This document shows, in pieces, positions 1-12,556 of a DNA stretch of 64,000 nt (the first letter of the stretch is position 1; the number at the start of each line of letters is the position of its first letter). The position numbers were made by a program, and so were the translations under genes. The stretch spans positions 27,932,897 through 27,996,896 of the forward strand of contig LS997563.1 in assembly GCA_000469685.2 (NCBI GenBank). Reading direction: 5' to 3'. Below the pieces are notes generated by a model. It saw only the letters and a list, made by a program, of their open reading frames with translations. It was not told where the DNA came from and did not search any database. This stretch comes from Haemonchus contortus. Taxonomy: Eukaryota; Nematoda; Chromadorea; Rhabditida; Trichostrongylidae.

Positions 1-239
1 AACCTACAGATTGTCGGTAAAAAAAGATCATCGTGCATGGCGCAACCCTACCAAATAGCTCACCGAGAAAAAATCTAGAACTGTTAGTGGGAAACAATTT
101 AATAGATTTTGACAACTGCAAAAATGCATGTCAATGGCGCTGTGCAACCATTGAGAGGTCCTTTAACACTCTTCTATATGTCTCTAATCAATGTCCTCTG
201 GAAGATTAACCTCGAGCGATACAACTGCACCCAACCCAT

Positions 240-255
240 CCCCCCCCCCCCCCCC
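240..255. repeat. Poly-C tract (16 nt)
   Basis: An uninterrupted C run. Similar C/G homopolymers recur at 12544, 13218, 16372, 19381 and 56692 in this window. Confidence 0.95.
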
Positions 256-464
256 AATTAGACCTCCTTCATCCAAGATCTCTGTACGATTACAGTAAGA
301 ACTAGATTTGCGACGTGGTAGACTGTTGATAAGAATGACGTCGAATTCTGTCCTTAACAGATAAAAATAAAGTTTTGCCCTAAATTTATCCGTACGGTAC
401 GAGTCCATGCACACGACTTTTGTTGAAATCGCCAGGGTGTTCGATTGTATATGAGACCTATAGA

Positions 465-600
465 TTGAATTATGGTGGCCAGCTATCGTGCAAGTCAGTG
501 CTTCTGCTCTCCTAGAAAGATTTAGAGAAAAATAAATAGACTCCGGAATGATGGAGTGCCTAGCTGCCCCGATATAGAATCGATCCAAGCTTTCGTCCAG
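465..600 (-). mobile_element. SINE-like repeat, decayed fragment
   Basis: The words TGGTGGCCAGC, CAAGTCAGTGCTT and CTCCTAG occur in the same order and spacing as in the better copy at 14431-14700, where the equivalents are GGTGGCCATCC, CAAGTCAGTGCTT and CTCCCAG. The tRNA-like head is not recognisable here. This is inferred from similarity within the window. Confidence 0.45.
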
Positions 601-3166
601 ATTATGAGTGCAATAACAGCGCTAATTCGCTCTAGACCACCTTCCCCATTCTTTGGCTGATAATGGACAAAAGCAACTGAAATGTTAGCGTGCAAACAGC
701 TGTGATGCTCAAGGCAATAATTAAAGAAGTCGAACATTTCACGTAGTGCTGGTCAACAAAAAAATTAGCCTTTATTAGCCCCTAGACTATATTTTTCCTT
801 CTTCAGGTAGCCCTGTCCAGGTGGTACCTAACCTAGAAAGTTTTCAAACCCACACAATGAAATAGATGAACGCTAACCAGAGCTAAGAAAAAACTGAGAT
901 TCCAATTAATATGGTATTCACCAATAGGTGAAAAATGATGCGAAGTGGGCTCAAAGGTCTGACGTTAGAGTGAACAGTAGAAAGGACACTTGAACGGCAC
1001 GTGAACATGTAGAAATATTTATGGGGGCATTACATGGACACCACCTGCCGAGAGATACGATTATGTGTGCCGCATGTGTGGGACGGAAGAGGTGCTTAGG
1101 GGGAAGCGTAGTAAACCGCCGAAGTTACCAAGGATACACCTTGTCGTTAAAGGCTATTCCTCTCTCCTAAAATCGGAGATACTATGTGGCGACATGATGG
1201 AGGGCAACATGGTCTACTGGAAGCAATCTCAGGAAGTTGTGCACGGTGGGAAATGTGCCCGGGCACTCCGTGCCGAGCAAGTTCCAATTAAAACGACCGT
1301 TATGTATGTTACAGTACCCGCTTTTTATTTCTAGAACCCTTCGTTCTCAGGACCCTTAAAAACAAACTGAATAAAAGGTGTCTATCAAATAAAGAGCGAG
1401 TTTTGTAGTGTTACCATCCCTCTCAGCCCTACATGATAACGTCCCCTCTCAACTGATAGTCCTCGGATGACATAAACGAAAAAGAAAAGCTATGAACAAG
1501 AAAAACTAGGCTCACATCCTATTCAGGTGTTATATCACCGACTAGTGAGACAAACAAAAACGCAAATATGGTAATCGACTGATACGAAAGAAAGCTAATC
1601 GATGGACAAACGCATTTCCGGACGACCGTTGCCAAGGGAACCCTTTCTAAGTCATTAGGCAGCTGACCCATTAATGACTTCCTCGTAGCAATACCTCTAC
1701 CGTCGCTTTTCGTAAAATCGACCTTCATTGCAATACTTTTACGGTTTTCGGCAAATCGACTAATAGAAACGGCTGACATTGGCATGATAAGACTGACAAA
1801 CCTACAACAAGCCGCTATTTGGCTCCAGCCAACAGTAAACTTGAGCCTACTGGTAATTTTGAACCTGAATCAATAATTTTGATATTTTGGCAAAGAAAAA
1901 CAGCAAAAAGATGCAAATCATTTTATGCTTTGAACAGAATAATGATACAAGGTTCAATAGCGCAGTAAGCTGTTAGTTGCACAGCAACTAGTAATGAATT
2001 GTGTTTATCTAGAAATCGACGTGGATGTCCATACGTCTTAAGCACATACATAAGAGAGAAAATCCGTGACTATACGTATAACACCGGTTAGGTGTCTCAA
2101 AATACCGGAAAATCATCGATCTGAGTAGCTCATTTGAAACCTACATTTGAAAATTCTAGCCTCCAAAATTCATCCAGAAAGTTAGGGTTCGATTTAAAGT
2201 CACTTTGAGTGGTAAATTTCAAAAAAAGGAGTCGTCAGAGCATTCATTATTTGAAAGACTTGACAGGCAAAAATCAAAGGGAAGAGCAGTACGGTCGGCG
2301 AGTGTCCGTACTAGCCTATCTCTAGGTGAGTTTTTGGTTTTGAGTTGAGGTTTTTGGCGTTGATCAATTCCGCGGTGCATACAAAAAACACTTGAAAATT
2401 TTTTTGATCAAAAATTAATCGAAAATCTTATCACTAAATATCACCCGAATGCCATGGGCTACCGAAAAGGCTAAAGGAGATCTTAGTTGCTTCCTCCTTT
2501 GAAAATTTTCCATTTGAAATACTTTGTCGTCCAATTTTGTGAACATTCGCTACTATTTAGAGTTTTTAACTGTTTTTCTCAATGCCTTAACGTTCTTAAT
2601 CGACCCTATTTTTCCCTTTCATGTACCTCACTGGAACAGGACGAGGCTGGCCCCAAGCTATCAGAAGAAAAGCATGCAGGGAAAGACAAATACAGCTACA
2701 CAAAGTTGTGTTTAATTAGCAGTAATTTTTTGATCACTGGGGAATCAGGCTGTCCTCTCTATTACTCGGCAGAAAGTCTTTCCAAGAAATAGCCTTCAAA
2801 TGAGATACATTATAGATAGTAGTAAATGAGGCAAGGGATAACGGAAAGCGCAACGTATGTTTCGTGCAGCGCTATAGAGAAAAAACAGTCACATCATTAG
2901 TTCCTAAGGATGGGTTAAACGCAGACAATAGTCAGACCAGCGGACGGTAGAAGTTACCGTTCAGCATACACAGCGCGGCAGTAGCCGCATACCCATATTC
3001 TTGGACCCACGCGAGGGTAGTGTGGATGCAGCGTAGTACTGGGTAGAGGAATAACACTGAATATAAAGGAGATGTTTCACGATGAGAAAGATTTCTAGAT
3101 AATCATAACAGAAAGAATTCTTAAAGGAAAGATAAAATAGGAGATGGTATGAGATATGCAACCATA

Positions 3167-6100
3167 TCAGCGTTCTTCGACGAATATTTGTTCACGTACT
3201 GGCCATTTCAATTCCATAAACGTTTTCGATTCATCCAGTGTAGTCACCTGCAGAGGAAAACATAACGGACTCGTTACAAGGTTTGTAAGAAGTAGCCTCA
3301 CATCTTTTTTTGGGAAATCTGAATTGAAGAAACGGTAATCTTTGGCCGAGTATCCCTTGGCTCCAAGGAACTTTATCAGTACTGACAACTTTTCAGTGAG
3401 ACGGAAACGACGCATAACCTCAACACAGCACTTCATTTGAAACATCACTAACGAAGAGAATAGAGAGAATATCATATCAAAGTTGTTATCACGTTCAAAA
3501 CTTACCTGCTCACTCCCAGGCAAGCGGAATTTTACCATAATTGCATTTCGGTCACCTTCAGCTGGTTCATCTGGTAACTGGCTGGCTAGTAGCTGACGTC
3601 TGAAACTTTCAGAATAGATGGATGTACAGGAAAAATGCAAAAGTGCCTGGAAAAATCCTTGCTTTAATTCAATTTCTTCAGCTTCACGTAGTTTTCTTTC
3701 CTCTTCTTCTCTTTGCTCTCTCAATTCTCGTTCCTTTGCTTGCATTCGAGCCTTATCTGCTGCCAGTGACATTTCGTATCTGAAATAGGGTGAAGAAAAA
3801 ACTATTGTCCACATCACATTGGCAACATCTCGGTCCAATAGGGCAACTTCTGTCACGATTATTACACCCTTTCCTGAGTACCTGATAGAAAAAGAGAGCG
3901 CAGGGAAGAATTCCAGGAAAACCAAATTCTGTACTCTCCTCTCAACATTCTTATTTAATTGCATAAATCTCGATCTAGGAGTGGCGTCATCTTCACGAGA
4001 ATGGAAAAAAAATTGGCACATACTCATGAGCTTGTTCTTGTCGGATTCTTTCCCTCTCCAGTCGAGCTGCTTCCTCGGCTTTTTCGGTATTCCTTATAAT
4101 TGAATATGTATCTATACCCGCCATTAACTTTTCCATCACAATGTCTGCACTGTCCATACCTAAACATTTTTCCTTAAGAGCAAAGACGATTGGAGAATCT
4201 TAAACCTTCTAAAAATACACTTGTTTTTTAATCAATATTACTCTTTTAATGCAAAAGTAACTGTCTCAATAAGAATAGTAGAGAACTTTCAAAGCAATCG
4301 TGAAAGGAAAGCATAAAAAAATAAAAAAAAAAGAAAGCTATCTACCAGGGCCTCTAGATGACAAAGGAGAAAAGGCTTCACGGAAAAAATAAGAAATCAC
4401 GAACCAGAACAAATATCATTGACATTATATGAGCCGCGATCCTTTGTGATTATAATAAGTAGAGGGAATTTCTCTTTATCATAAACCATAGACTCTAGCG
4501 TGCGACGAACTTCGGGCATTCCTACCATTTCAAGCCATTCCCGAAGTTTCACCTCATTTTCTCTGAAAGTGACTACGGCATTATCGTCTACAACATTAAA
4601 CTGAGGATTGCTAGTGATTAGCAAACAGTGACTTACTTATGAGTTACATCCCAAGGCCATAGTATATACTGACATCTCAATAAGTTAGACACGGCATCAC
4701 TACATAAGACCTTGAATGCAGATAATTGGGGTGGAGAAAACTGGACAAACCGAAGCGAGTTAGCATACCTTTGTTGGGAAAATGTTGGCAGCAATGCTAC
4801 CATCATGGTGAACGTATAAAGCAAGAGGACGACGTTCCGATATGCCCCTGAACACTTCAGAGTTGCAATCGTGCATCAATTAATTCTGAGAACTGGAAAA
4901 AAGTCAGAAACATACCCGGGCGATTCAAAAGCCTCCTTGATAGCCTCATGCAGTGATCCTGTGAAGAAAGACGGAATATGGCATCCAATACCGGAGAATC
5001 TTAAAAAATCACTCAATTATCAGATCAGTAGCGGAAACATGGCTGCGAACAACTATTTCATTTCTTCTAAGGAGCCATAAATAAGATCAAACGCTGACAG
5101 AACTCACAGCCAGTCAACAAAATAACACCTGACCTGGATTCAAATACTACCACAAAGTTCTGAAGCGCTTCTGTTACGCTTGCGCATTCAGTTGGTATTA
5201 ACGGCAAATTGTTACGAGTAATCTGAAATAAATTAATTTTGCGAAATACCACACAGTTACTGAATCTAGACTTACGGAGTTCCGCTCACTAGGCTCGAGA
5301 TCGTCTGGATCGTGGATTGGATAAGGTTCGTCGTCGTCCGACATTACAAACTCTTCATGTGCTGGGTATCCATTGCGAGGACGATGCGATGAGATAACTG
5401 ATGAAGATGGACGTGACAAGTCCATATCAATGACATTCATGTCGTCTGAATGCCAAATACGATATCAAACCTGCCATTTTTATCAGTTTCACAAAGAATA
5501 GAAACCAAGCAAAGAACCAACAATGGAATTCGAAAGACCATTCTACCTCATCAAACTTAACATTCAAAATCAAGGTAAATTCGAGAGACACACACAAGAG
5601 AAAGACATTATATTCCACAAGCCCTTGAGATTGCCAAAACGCCCCCTTCAAGATAACGAATCCGCATACTATACACTGCAAGAGAAAACCATTCGAAAGC
5701 TACCCCAACATAACGGTTCAATGTCCTACAGATCAAGCACAAACAGCATGCCCGTTTACGCCGTCATGCCTGTCAACAGAACGAAAGGCATGGCACACTG
5801 GAAGCCACCAACTCAAGATCCCCAACAGTTCACAATGTCTTTCGACCCTAGAGGGTGGACCCAAAGAAAAAACCGGTCTCTCCGTGCAACAGGTACGCAT
5901 CGATAAGAATTTCCGGCACTAATATATAGAGCAAACTGTACGATGAAGTCTATTCCCTATCACGAACATCGTAACAGATATCCGCCTCAAAAATGAATCC
6001 AAGTTTATCGACATGATCATCGAATAACATCTCTGCTCAGCTGAATCGTCGATGCTAATGATTCCAGAACAGAACAAATACGAAAGATTTAGTTAGGAAG

Positions 6101-8413
6101 CCCAAGAAAATGAAAACCTGTTAAGTTACCAAACATATCATTGCGAATACCTACCTCCGTCAACTTCGCGAAGTGAACGGCGTCTGGCCTGACGATTCCT
6201 ACGATTATTGTGCATCTCCAATCCTTCCAGACCATCTGCATCGTCTTTTACTTCTTCGAAATCTCTGAAACTGTGTCGCGACTATTTCAGAACCCACAGA
6301 ATCTAACAGGACGCAGAACGAGAATGTATAGTTAGAGTTATAGAGAGTGTACAATTATTTTAGCCTAATGAGCTGAACCTTATACTCAGCCAAATGTTTT
6401 TGAACCACCCTTTCACTCACAACTTAGTTTCTTCAACTGACTTCTTCCGAGGTCGACCTCTTTTACGTTTCCCATTATTTTTGGCTCTAAAACTCTCAAA
6501 ATTTATAAATTGCATCATGAATGATTTCCTTGTCATGGAAATGTTAATTTGCAACCTGCAATTTGAGAAACAGCAATACCTCCGCGGTACAACATGCTTG
6601 CATTTAAAACAACATCACCATTAATATGAAAAAAGATTCAAAAAAGAAGTTCTTTCTCATTATCATCATTCTCACTTGTGTTGTGAAAATATGTATAATT
6701 TTTTTTGGGAAGTTCTTATTAGGCCTTCCGATTTTGATGAGTCACAACACAAAAGAATGCCTACGTTCTACACAGTTCCACGATTTCATCATTCACGATG
6801 ACACGTAATTAATCCAGTTGGTTTCGAATTAGAAATGAGTCATAGGCTTGACCGACTTCAGGCTGCAATTCTTTACTCCTTCATTTCTAGCCTCGGTAGA
6901 AGAGGAGGAAGATCAGGAAAGCACAACGTCTAACTGATCACATGTCCGTCAAGCCGTTGCATTTTAGGCCCTGATTAGGCCATGACCCCGTGCTGTAACT
7001 AAGGTAATACATGGTTGAAACAACATCCTGAGCAAGGCTGTAGGATGGCAAAAGAATGACTAAATATGAAAATGCTCAAACCCTTTATGATTAATTAAAT
7101 ATATTAACGCTACTTGAATTATAGATAGGCGGTGACACTGCTAGAAAACTAGTTCCCCTCCACTTCACTACGAAGTAAGATGACTGGAGTCCCCTTCACA
7201 AGACAGTACTCCCATAAAAGCATATTATCGAACTATCCTTGAGCGGCAGATATATTTCCTGCACCATGTGGAATGCACGAAACAAAACAGTAGCCCTGAC
7301 TCAAGATTGATTCACATGTTTTCAAATCCTACGTCAGACAATTCGGCTCTACCTAAAGAATATCCTGAATTTTGAAAGGGTTGATACAATAGTAGGGTAC
7401 AGTCGAGGAAGTATTGATTGAATTGATTGATTTAACATTTTTTGACAACCTACTCCCCAACTGCTGATGCAACATGGAAGTAGGAATTTTTTTATTTCAC
7501 CTTTCATAACTACTTTTCAAAAAGAAGTAAGTAACCCACTAAGAACACAAACACGTGTTGCATTCAATTTTGCTGATGCATTCATTTCAACCAAGCATCA
7601 GGGACTAATACTCTATCTCTGTAGAATTCCTTTTGACTGACCATTCCCATACCGTATTTCATCGCCAGCACCCCAAAAAAGCTTACTGTACAAACTATAG
7701 TTTGCCATTTCATCTATATCAACAAGAACGAGATTGTTCGCTCACGTCCCCATTGACGAACTCACCCATACATTCCTTGTTCCCAGTCATATTTAGCACG
7801 ATATCTCTTAAGTGTCTGCTGTATTGACCACTTCAGATCATCACATTTACAACCGTTCCAACACTGCTGTAGTCCTCAGAAAGTACTCAAATAATGGCAT
7901 CATTTCGGGATCGTAAATCGACGTTAAATGTACGTCGCAACGATCACAATAAATACTTCATAACTTTGAGCATCGCCAATGGTTATGACCCATCATCCTC
8001 TCAAACCTACTAGTAGAGCCTGCCAAGAAGCGGTCAAATAAAAGCAGGGATTTGAGAAAGGAGAAAAAACCGAACCTCTCGGGCGCTAACGTTCCCGGCG
8101 TAGGTACGGTGCCGTAGGTGTTCGTAGTGAAAAAAAGAAACTCACGGAAGTTCTCTTCGATGATTTTTAGCTGGTGGTGGTAGTACTTCCACGTCATCTG
8201 CTATAATTCCATCTCCACAAAGATACGATTCAATTGCTTGCTCCAGATTCCAACCTACAGATTCAAGCCGTGCAGCGGCCAAATCACGTTCTGCTACATT
8301 TGTTACCTCCTAAAGACCATTTTAATAGAATCAGATAGAGGAAATAGATTTGTATTAATTCCTTATACCTGAAACTGTCGAAGTTTTTCAGCTTGATCTG
8401 GTAATAATTCCAT
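3167..8413 (-). CDS. ubxn-3: UBX-domain protein, FAF1 orthologue (UBA-UAS-UBX)
   Basis: Predicted 505-residue adaptor linking ubiquitinated substrates to the p97/CDC-48 segregase. Exons (minus strand): 8413-8369, 8309-8146, 6264-6155, 5445-5276, 5222-5134, 4999-4916, 4847-4769, 4710-4637, 4562-4405, 4159-4024, 3779-3663, 3599-3506, 3418-3302, 3247-3167; all phases join and the sum is 1518 nt with TGA. Residues 1-50 form a UBA-like domain (MELLPDQAEKLRQFQ, then RLESVGWNLEQAIESYL). Residues 107-163 are acidic and disordered. Residues about 190-345 match the thioredoxin-like UAS domain of FAF1 (LALYVHHDGSIAANIF, YILWPWDVTHK, FPLLIIITKDRGSYNVNDI). Residues 350-410 are a charged helix (LAADKARMQAKERELREQ). 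Residues 415-505 are the UBX domain; the p97-contact turn reads FPKKD where human FAF1 has FPR. The start is the first ATG after a probable splice-leader acceptor. The protein is shorter than human FAF1 (about 650) and I saw no second ubiquitin-like domain. Small extra exons in the 1.9 kb intron after exon 2 cannot be excluded. Confidence 0.92.
3600..3662 (-). other. GC-AG intron, 63 bp, stop-free
   Basis: Between exons 11 and 12 of ubxn-3 no GT donor gives the required phase. A GC donor (exon TTAAA, then GCAAGG) does, and it joins EIEL to KRQLLASQ, in register with FAF1. The intron is 21 codons long with no in-frame stop, so retention would insert 21 residues into the linker before the UBX domain. 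The donor choice is an inference from phase and homology. Confidence 0.7.
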
Positions 8414-8468
8414 AGTCAGTGATGTCGAATCTCGGTGGAGCTGCGGGCGGTCTCCGTTCAACAAGTAA

Positions 8469-8480
8469 TCTAAAAGCAAT
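8469..8480 (-). promoter_or_regulatory. Candidate trans-splice acceptor of ubxn-3
   Basis: On the minus strand the sequence AATTGCTTTTAG ends at 8470, 56 nt upstream of the chosen ATG. In rhabditid nematodes such an outron acceptor receives a splice leader. An undetected upstream non-coding exon would look the same. Confidence 0.5.
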
Positions 8481-11090
8481 TAAACAAATGAAACTATTCA
8501 AAAAGGTTCATTTTAAAAAGACACGTAGTAATGAGCAATGATACAGGATAACGATAAGAAATGATAAAATACTCAAAGTAAACGATTGATGATGAAGGGG
8601 AGAGAAGAGGACGTGGGGAGCCACCTTATGTCATCACTTGACCGGCGTTTTCGTGATGTCTGCATGCTGTGCAGACCCCACACCCTCGTCAATCGATCGC
8701 TACCTACCAGCTGATTGTCTGGGTTACAGGGCTGTTGTCAACCAAAATCTCTCTCGCTGAGAGAATCAGGCGGCGAAGCAGTCTCTGCGTCTCGTGTTCA
8801 CCAGCAGGAGGAGGGCGTGTCCGCTCGTTGTCCGTACTCTCCTTCAGGGCGCAAGAGTAGACTTTCGAATGGGTCCAAGAGTCGAAGAATTTTCAGAAAG
8901 ATAAACTTCTTCCAAATAGGAAAATTTCGTATTTCGAATAAACAAACGGATGGAGGACATGGAAAATTCATAAGTGTAGGAATGTGTAGCAAATCGGCGA
9001 GGATTGTTGCGCGTTGATCGGTTCAGGTACTCTGAGAGAGGTAAAGGCTTGATCCTTGTTCGAATATCAGTAAAACGTCAGCATAGAACGACCACATTAG
9101 GAAAAATATATGTCATCTTTGTTTTGTGGGAATCAGCGCTGGGAACAACAATATCGTCGAAGATCTCCAACAGCATTGATCCAATCGTAACCCGACAATG
9201 TTCGCTAGGTACCCTATTGTATCACTAGTAATTGGGGGCATTGAGGAATGGTGAGCTCCTTCGTCTGCCCCCTATTCTCTTCGCGGTGAGATGCCTGTTA
9301 ATGGAGACGCAGAGAAAACGACAAAAACGCTGAGTCACTACTCTCACGGTTGACAACGGTCCTGTAACCGATTGTCTGCCCGGGGAGAGTCAGAACGAAA
9401 GGCTCCCGTAGCTCCAGCCAGCCCTTCCCGACCTTTTCGAGTGAACTTTCATAGTATAAGGGACCGATTTCCCAGTTAATCGGATGGTAGTGCCTCTAAA
9501 ATCCTTCTCACAGCGATGTCCCCACAACATAGTTTACTCGGTGTTTCTCAATGTGAAGCACCCTTCGAACTGAGCATTGACTCCCTCTTTCAATTACCTG
9601 TTTTAGGATCAGATCCACGTGAACGGATGTGGCCATACTTGGTTTGCAAGATTTTCATGTCGCTGTCAACATCCATTGGGGTGACTCATCATTTTTGTCG
9701 AGCTGCCTGTACCCTCTCGAATGGGTATTGTGTTTCATCGCATCAGGAAACGGAGCCGACTTACTGTCTGGCCCTCGTAGCGATAGAACTTGGGGCTGCC
9801 TCGCAATGATTGCATTCAGAGTTCGCGTCAGCGAGTAGGTAGCGTCCGTTCCGTTTCGGCCGCCGCCCGTCATGAATCGATACCTATAATCTGGATGTGA
9901 TGGCAGCGGGGTGTGGCGATCACAGGCGCACATCAGCTCTGATCCGATTAAAAGTCAAAATCCAACCAAGTAATTGATAACAGCTGCGGGAAAGCATTTG
10001 ATGGCCACCTCAGGCTTTAGTAGAGGCTATAAAGGCATTGCTCTGATTCTGCTGCACTGTGGGCTTGTGAAATCTATTGAAAAGGGTTAGATATTATCAG
10101 CGTAAATAATTGTATAACTGAGGAAGGTGGTAACGAGATAGAATGAACGATTTGACCAATAGATATTAGCAAGGATCGGTAATGGGTGTTACGACTGGTT
10201 ACACTTTCAGTTAATTCATATGATTTATTCACAGACGAGTAGACTGGCGACTTCACGATGGACGACTAACTATAAACGGAAGAAGGGGCGATCGAAATAT
10301 CACTCGGCGAGTGAAGCAGAGTTGCCAGACGCTGTTGCTTGTTACAAGTATACCGATGACCCTTTCAAAGGTGTTCAGATTTCATTATGAGTATGAATCG
10401 ATGCCGCCGGTGGGTCAGACTAGGTCCCATAAACGGTGCAGACTCGAATTTTCGCAGCAGTACCCTTCGCATATTTTCTATGAGAGTAAAGGCTCGTAGT
10501 TCAAATGCAAGACATTCAAATTTAGGCGGTGGCGCCCTATATTGTACGCGTCTGTGGCGATGGCATATGTTGACCCACACCATGTTTTCAGTTTATTCAT
10601 CGCTTCTTCGAGAAGGAAGCATCGGGGCAGGTAATCTCTCCCATTTTCGCCAGCGCTATTTATCTACGCTGTAACGGTTGGTAACCAACAATTTGTAAAG
10701 GACATAGGGGGCAAAAGAAAAGAATGTCGTATCAGCCGCTATTCTAGTGCAGTGAGTTTTTTTTTTGCTTTAGTTCACTCTTATAGATTGTAGTGGTATG
10801 CAATTTGCAGGTCCGCTGCGCCAGTGTAGCAGCGGCTGCATTTCGGGTATATACTTTCGGCATCGCCGCGACGCACGAGCCACGCTTACGGTAATCAATA
10901 CTGCGGTTCGCTCGGGGCCGCTCAAAACTTAACCAACTCAAGTCGTTTCGTCTCGCTTATCCGGTTTAACTCGATCGTCATCTACAAGTTGCTGCCATCA
11001 TATTTATCATATTTATCGTTAATTGTGACAGTGTCTCTCGTCTTCACCCTTTCACAAGTGTTAAAACTTCGCTGAACACCTCCTCGGAAG
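8481..11090. other. Gene-free stretch upstream of ubxn-3
   Basis: Open frames here are short, lack family similarity and overlap one another on both strands. The promoter of ubxn-3 should lie near the left end, but I recognise no core element. There is a moderately CG-rich patch at about 10430-10670 with no identifiable coding content. Confidence 0.5.
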
Positions 11091-11169
11091 ATTGAACCAC
11101 ATGAGACGAGGTGGAGCAGTCTGGAAACAAGTTGCAATGGTACTTAGTTTTCCACGAAACCACTTGGAC

Positions 11170-11470
11170 ATCGTCACTCGACAACCCGATAAGGGGGGAC
11201 GGAACATTCACCCAGAACTGGATAGGCGCGGCAAACCGCGCGGCGAAATCCGTGGTGATTATAACGACTCTGACGCCTATCATTGGGACACAAATTTGAA
11301 GTGGGATAGATGAGTAGCATCAGCTGACCCTAATTATATAATCTACTTGAAACCCGTGCCCCGATGATAGGCGCCGAAGCCGTTTTAATCACTGCGAATT
11401 TCGCCGCGCGTCCATCCAGTCCTGGGTGAATGTACCCATACCTCCCGATAAGTAGCGTTATCGTGTGTGA
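11170..11470. repeat. Inverted repeat (fold-back MITE-like)
   Basis: The left arm contains CACCCAGAACTGGATAGGCG, CGCGCGGCGAAATCCGTGG and GACGCCTATCATTGGGAC. The right arm contains the complements in reverse order: GTGCCCCGATGATAGGCG, CACTGCGAATTTCGCCGCGC and CCAGTCCTGGGTGAATGT. The arms are about 120 nt and imperfect, with an AT-rich centre near 11320. A related structure occurs at 30610-30830, so this is a dispersed family. Confidence 0.75.
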
Positions 11471-11558
11471 AAAAATGGTACCGGGAAGGTGGTATGGAGA
11501 CGAGAAGATCATTTAAATCGATTTGACATCCATACCCACGTTCATAGGTTAACAGCGT

Positions 11559-11588
11559 TATTTATTTATTTATTTATTATTATTATTT
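11559..11588. repeat. (TTTA)n microsatellite
   Basis: TTTA/TTA tandem units are directly visible; the context is intergenic. Confidence 0.9.
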
Positions 11589-12543
11589 GCACTCTTGGTG
11601 CACCCCGTAGAAGTAAAAAGCAGAAATGAATAGTTTGAGTTCTTGTAAAAGGAAAATGATCCAGGCAAAGCCAACAAATCGTTAGCGTTGTTTTGACTTG
11701 ATCGTTTGCATTTGCTTTCATTGAGTTCACTATGTTTATGTGGTTAGGCGCGTCGGATAAGGACCATAAATCAGTGAATAAATAAATAAATATGTACTAA
11801 AATAAATAAACATAAAGTTTCCAGAGATCGCAGGTGATTTTGTCGCTTCTATGATGATCTTATCCTGGAGATACAAAGAATTTCTCAATCTTAAAATGTT
11901 TTCTCTGACAAGGAAGGTCTTTCAGGGCGTGGGACGCTTTTTGAAAATGGTTTTTTGCATGGTATAGGGGCATGAGCACTGAGTATAAAACTATGGTTCA
12001 TTTCCGCTAAATGGTCTTCTGAATGCCAAAAAACGACTGAAAACTATTTTGTCAGAAATCGCCGTTTTAACCCAATCAGCGTCGTTTGTTTCATTCATGG
12101 CGCCGACCGTCCGTACAGTAGAAGGCGCCAGTTGACTGCGCATTGAAAATAACGTGAAAGGTAGCCAAAAAAGGGGGTCACATGTTGAAAAGTGCGGGGA
12201 AGTTTCATATAGGCTCTCCACGGTTAAGCTGCCAGCAGCGTCGGATGGTGTGGTGGATAGCGATGAGGACTTCGAGGAAGGACGACTGGGATGGGTTGAT
12301 GGTTCGGAAACTCCGGGCTTTGCGGTTTTTGCATTTTATGCTGCCACCTCCAGATTGGCTCCATATTGCACCAGGGCCAAAGCAAGTGCCTGACTGGTCA
12401 TGTTCGTGACCAGGACCACTCATAACCTCTACAAGTCGTTAGAATTTGATGTGTGGAGCGCTATCAGTGGAGGGGGTACCAGGCTTCACACTCCCAGGAG
12501 TATAAAGGTCCCTCTCGAATTCACACTTAATAAGTGTTGTAAT

Positions 12544-12556
12544 GGGGGGGGGGGGG
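12544..12556. repeat. Poly-G tract (13 nt)
   Basis: An uninterrupted G run inside the loop of the fold-back element. Confidence 0.95.

Larger units (their letters stand above)
1..3166. other. Gene-free stretch downstream of ubxn-3
   Basis: No open frame here resembles a protein family or has convincing splice structure. The stretch holds a run of 16 C at 240-255, which accounts for the glycine run in a spurious minus-strand frame, and a decayed SINE-like fragment around 465-600. A short AT palindrome (TTTTTGATCAAAAA) lies near 2400. The 3' UTR of ubxn-3 must run into the right end of this interval, but I see no AATAAA-type signal that settles where it ends. Confidence 0.6.

Noticed and set aside
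184..588. 134-codon minus-strand frame
   Set aside because: It reads through the poly-C tract as a glycine run and overlaps a SINE-like fragment; no family similarity.
3167..4027. 286-codon single-exon gene
   Set aside because: It is exons 11-14 of ubxn-3 read through three 3n introns; part of its start is intron sequence.
5523..5906. 127-codon plus-strand frame
   Set aside because: It lies in an intron of ubxn-3 on the opposite strand, with no similarity and no splice partners.
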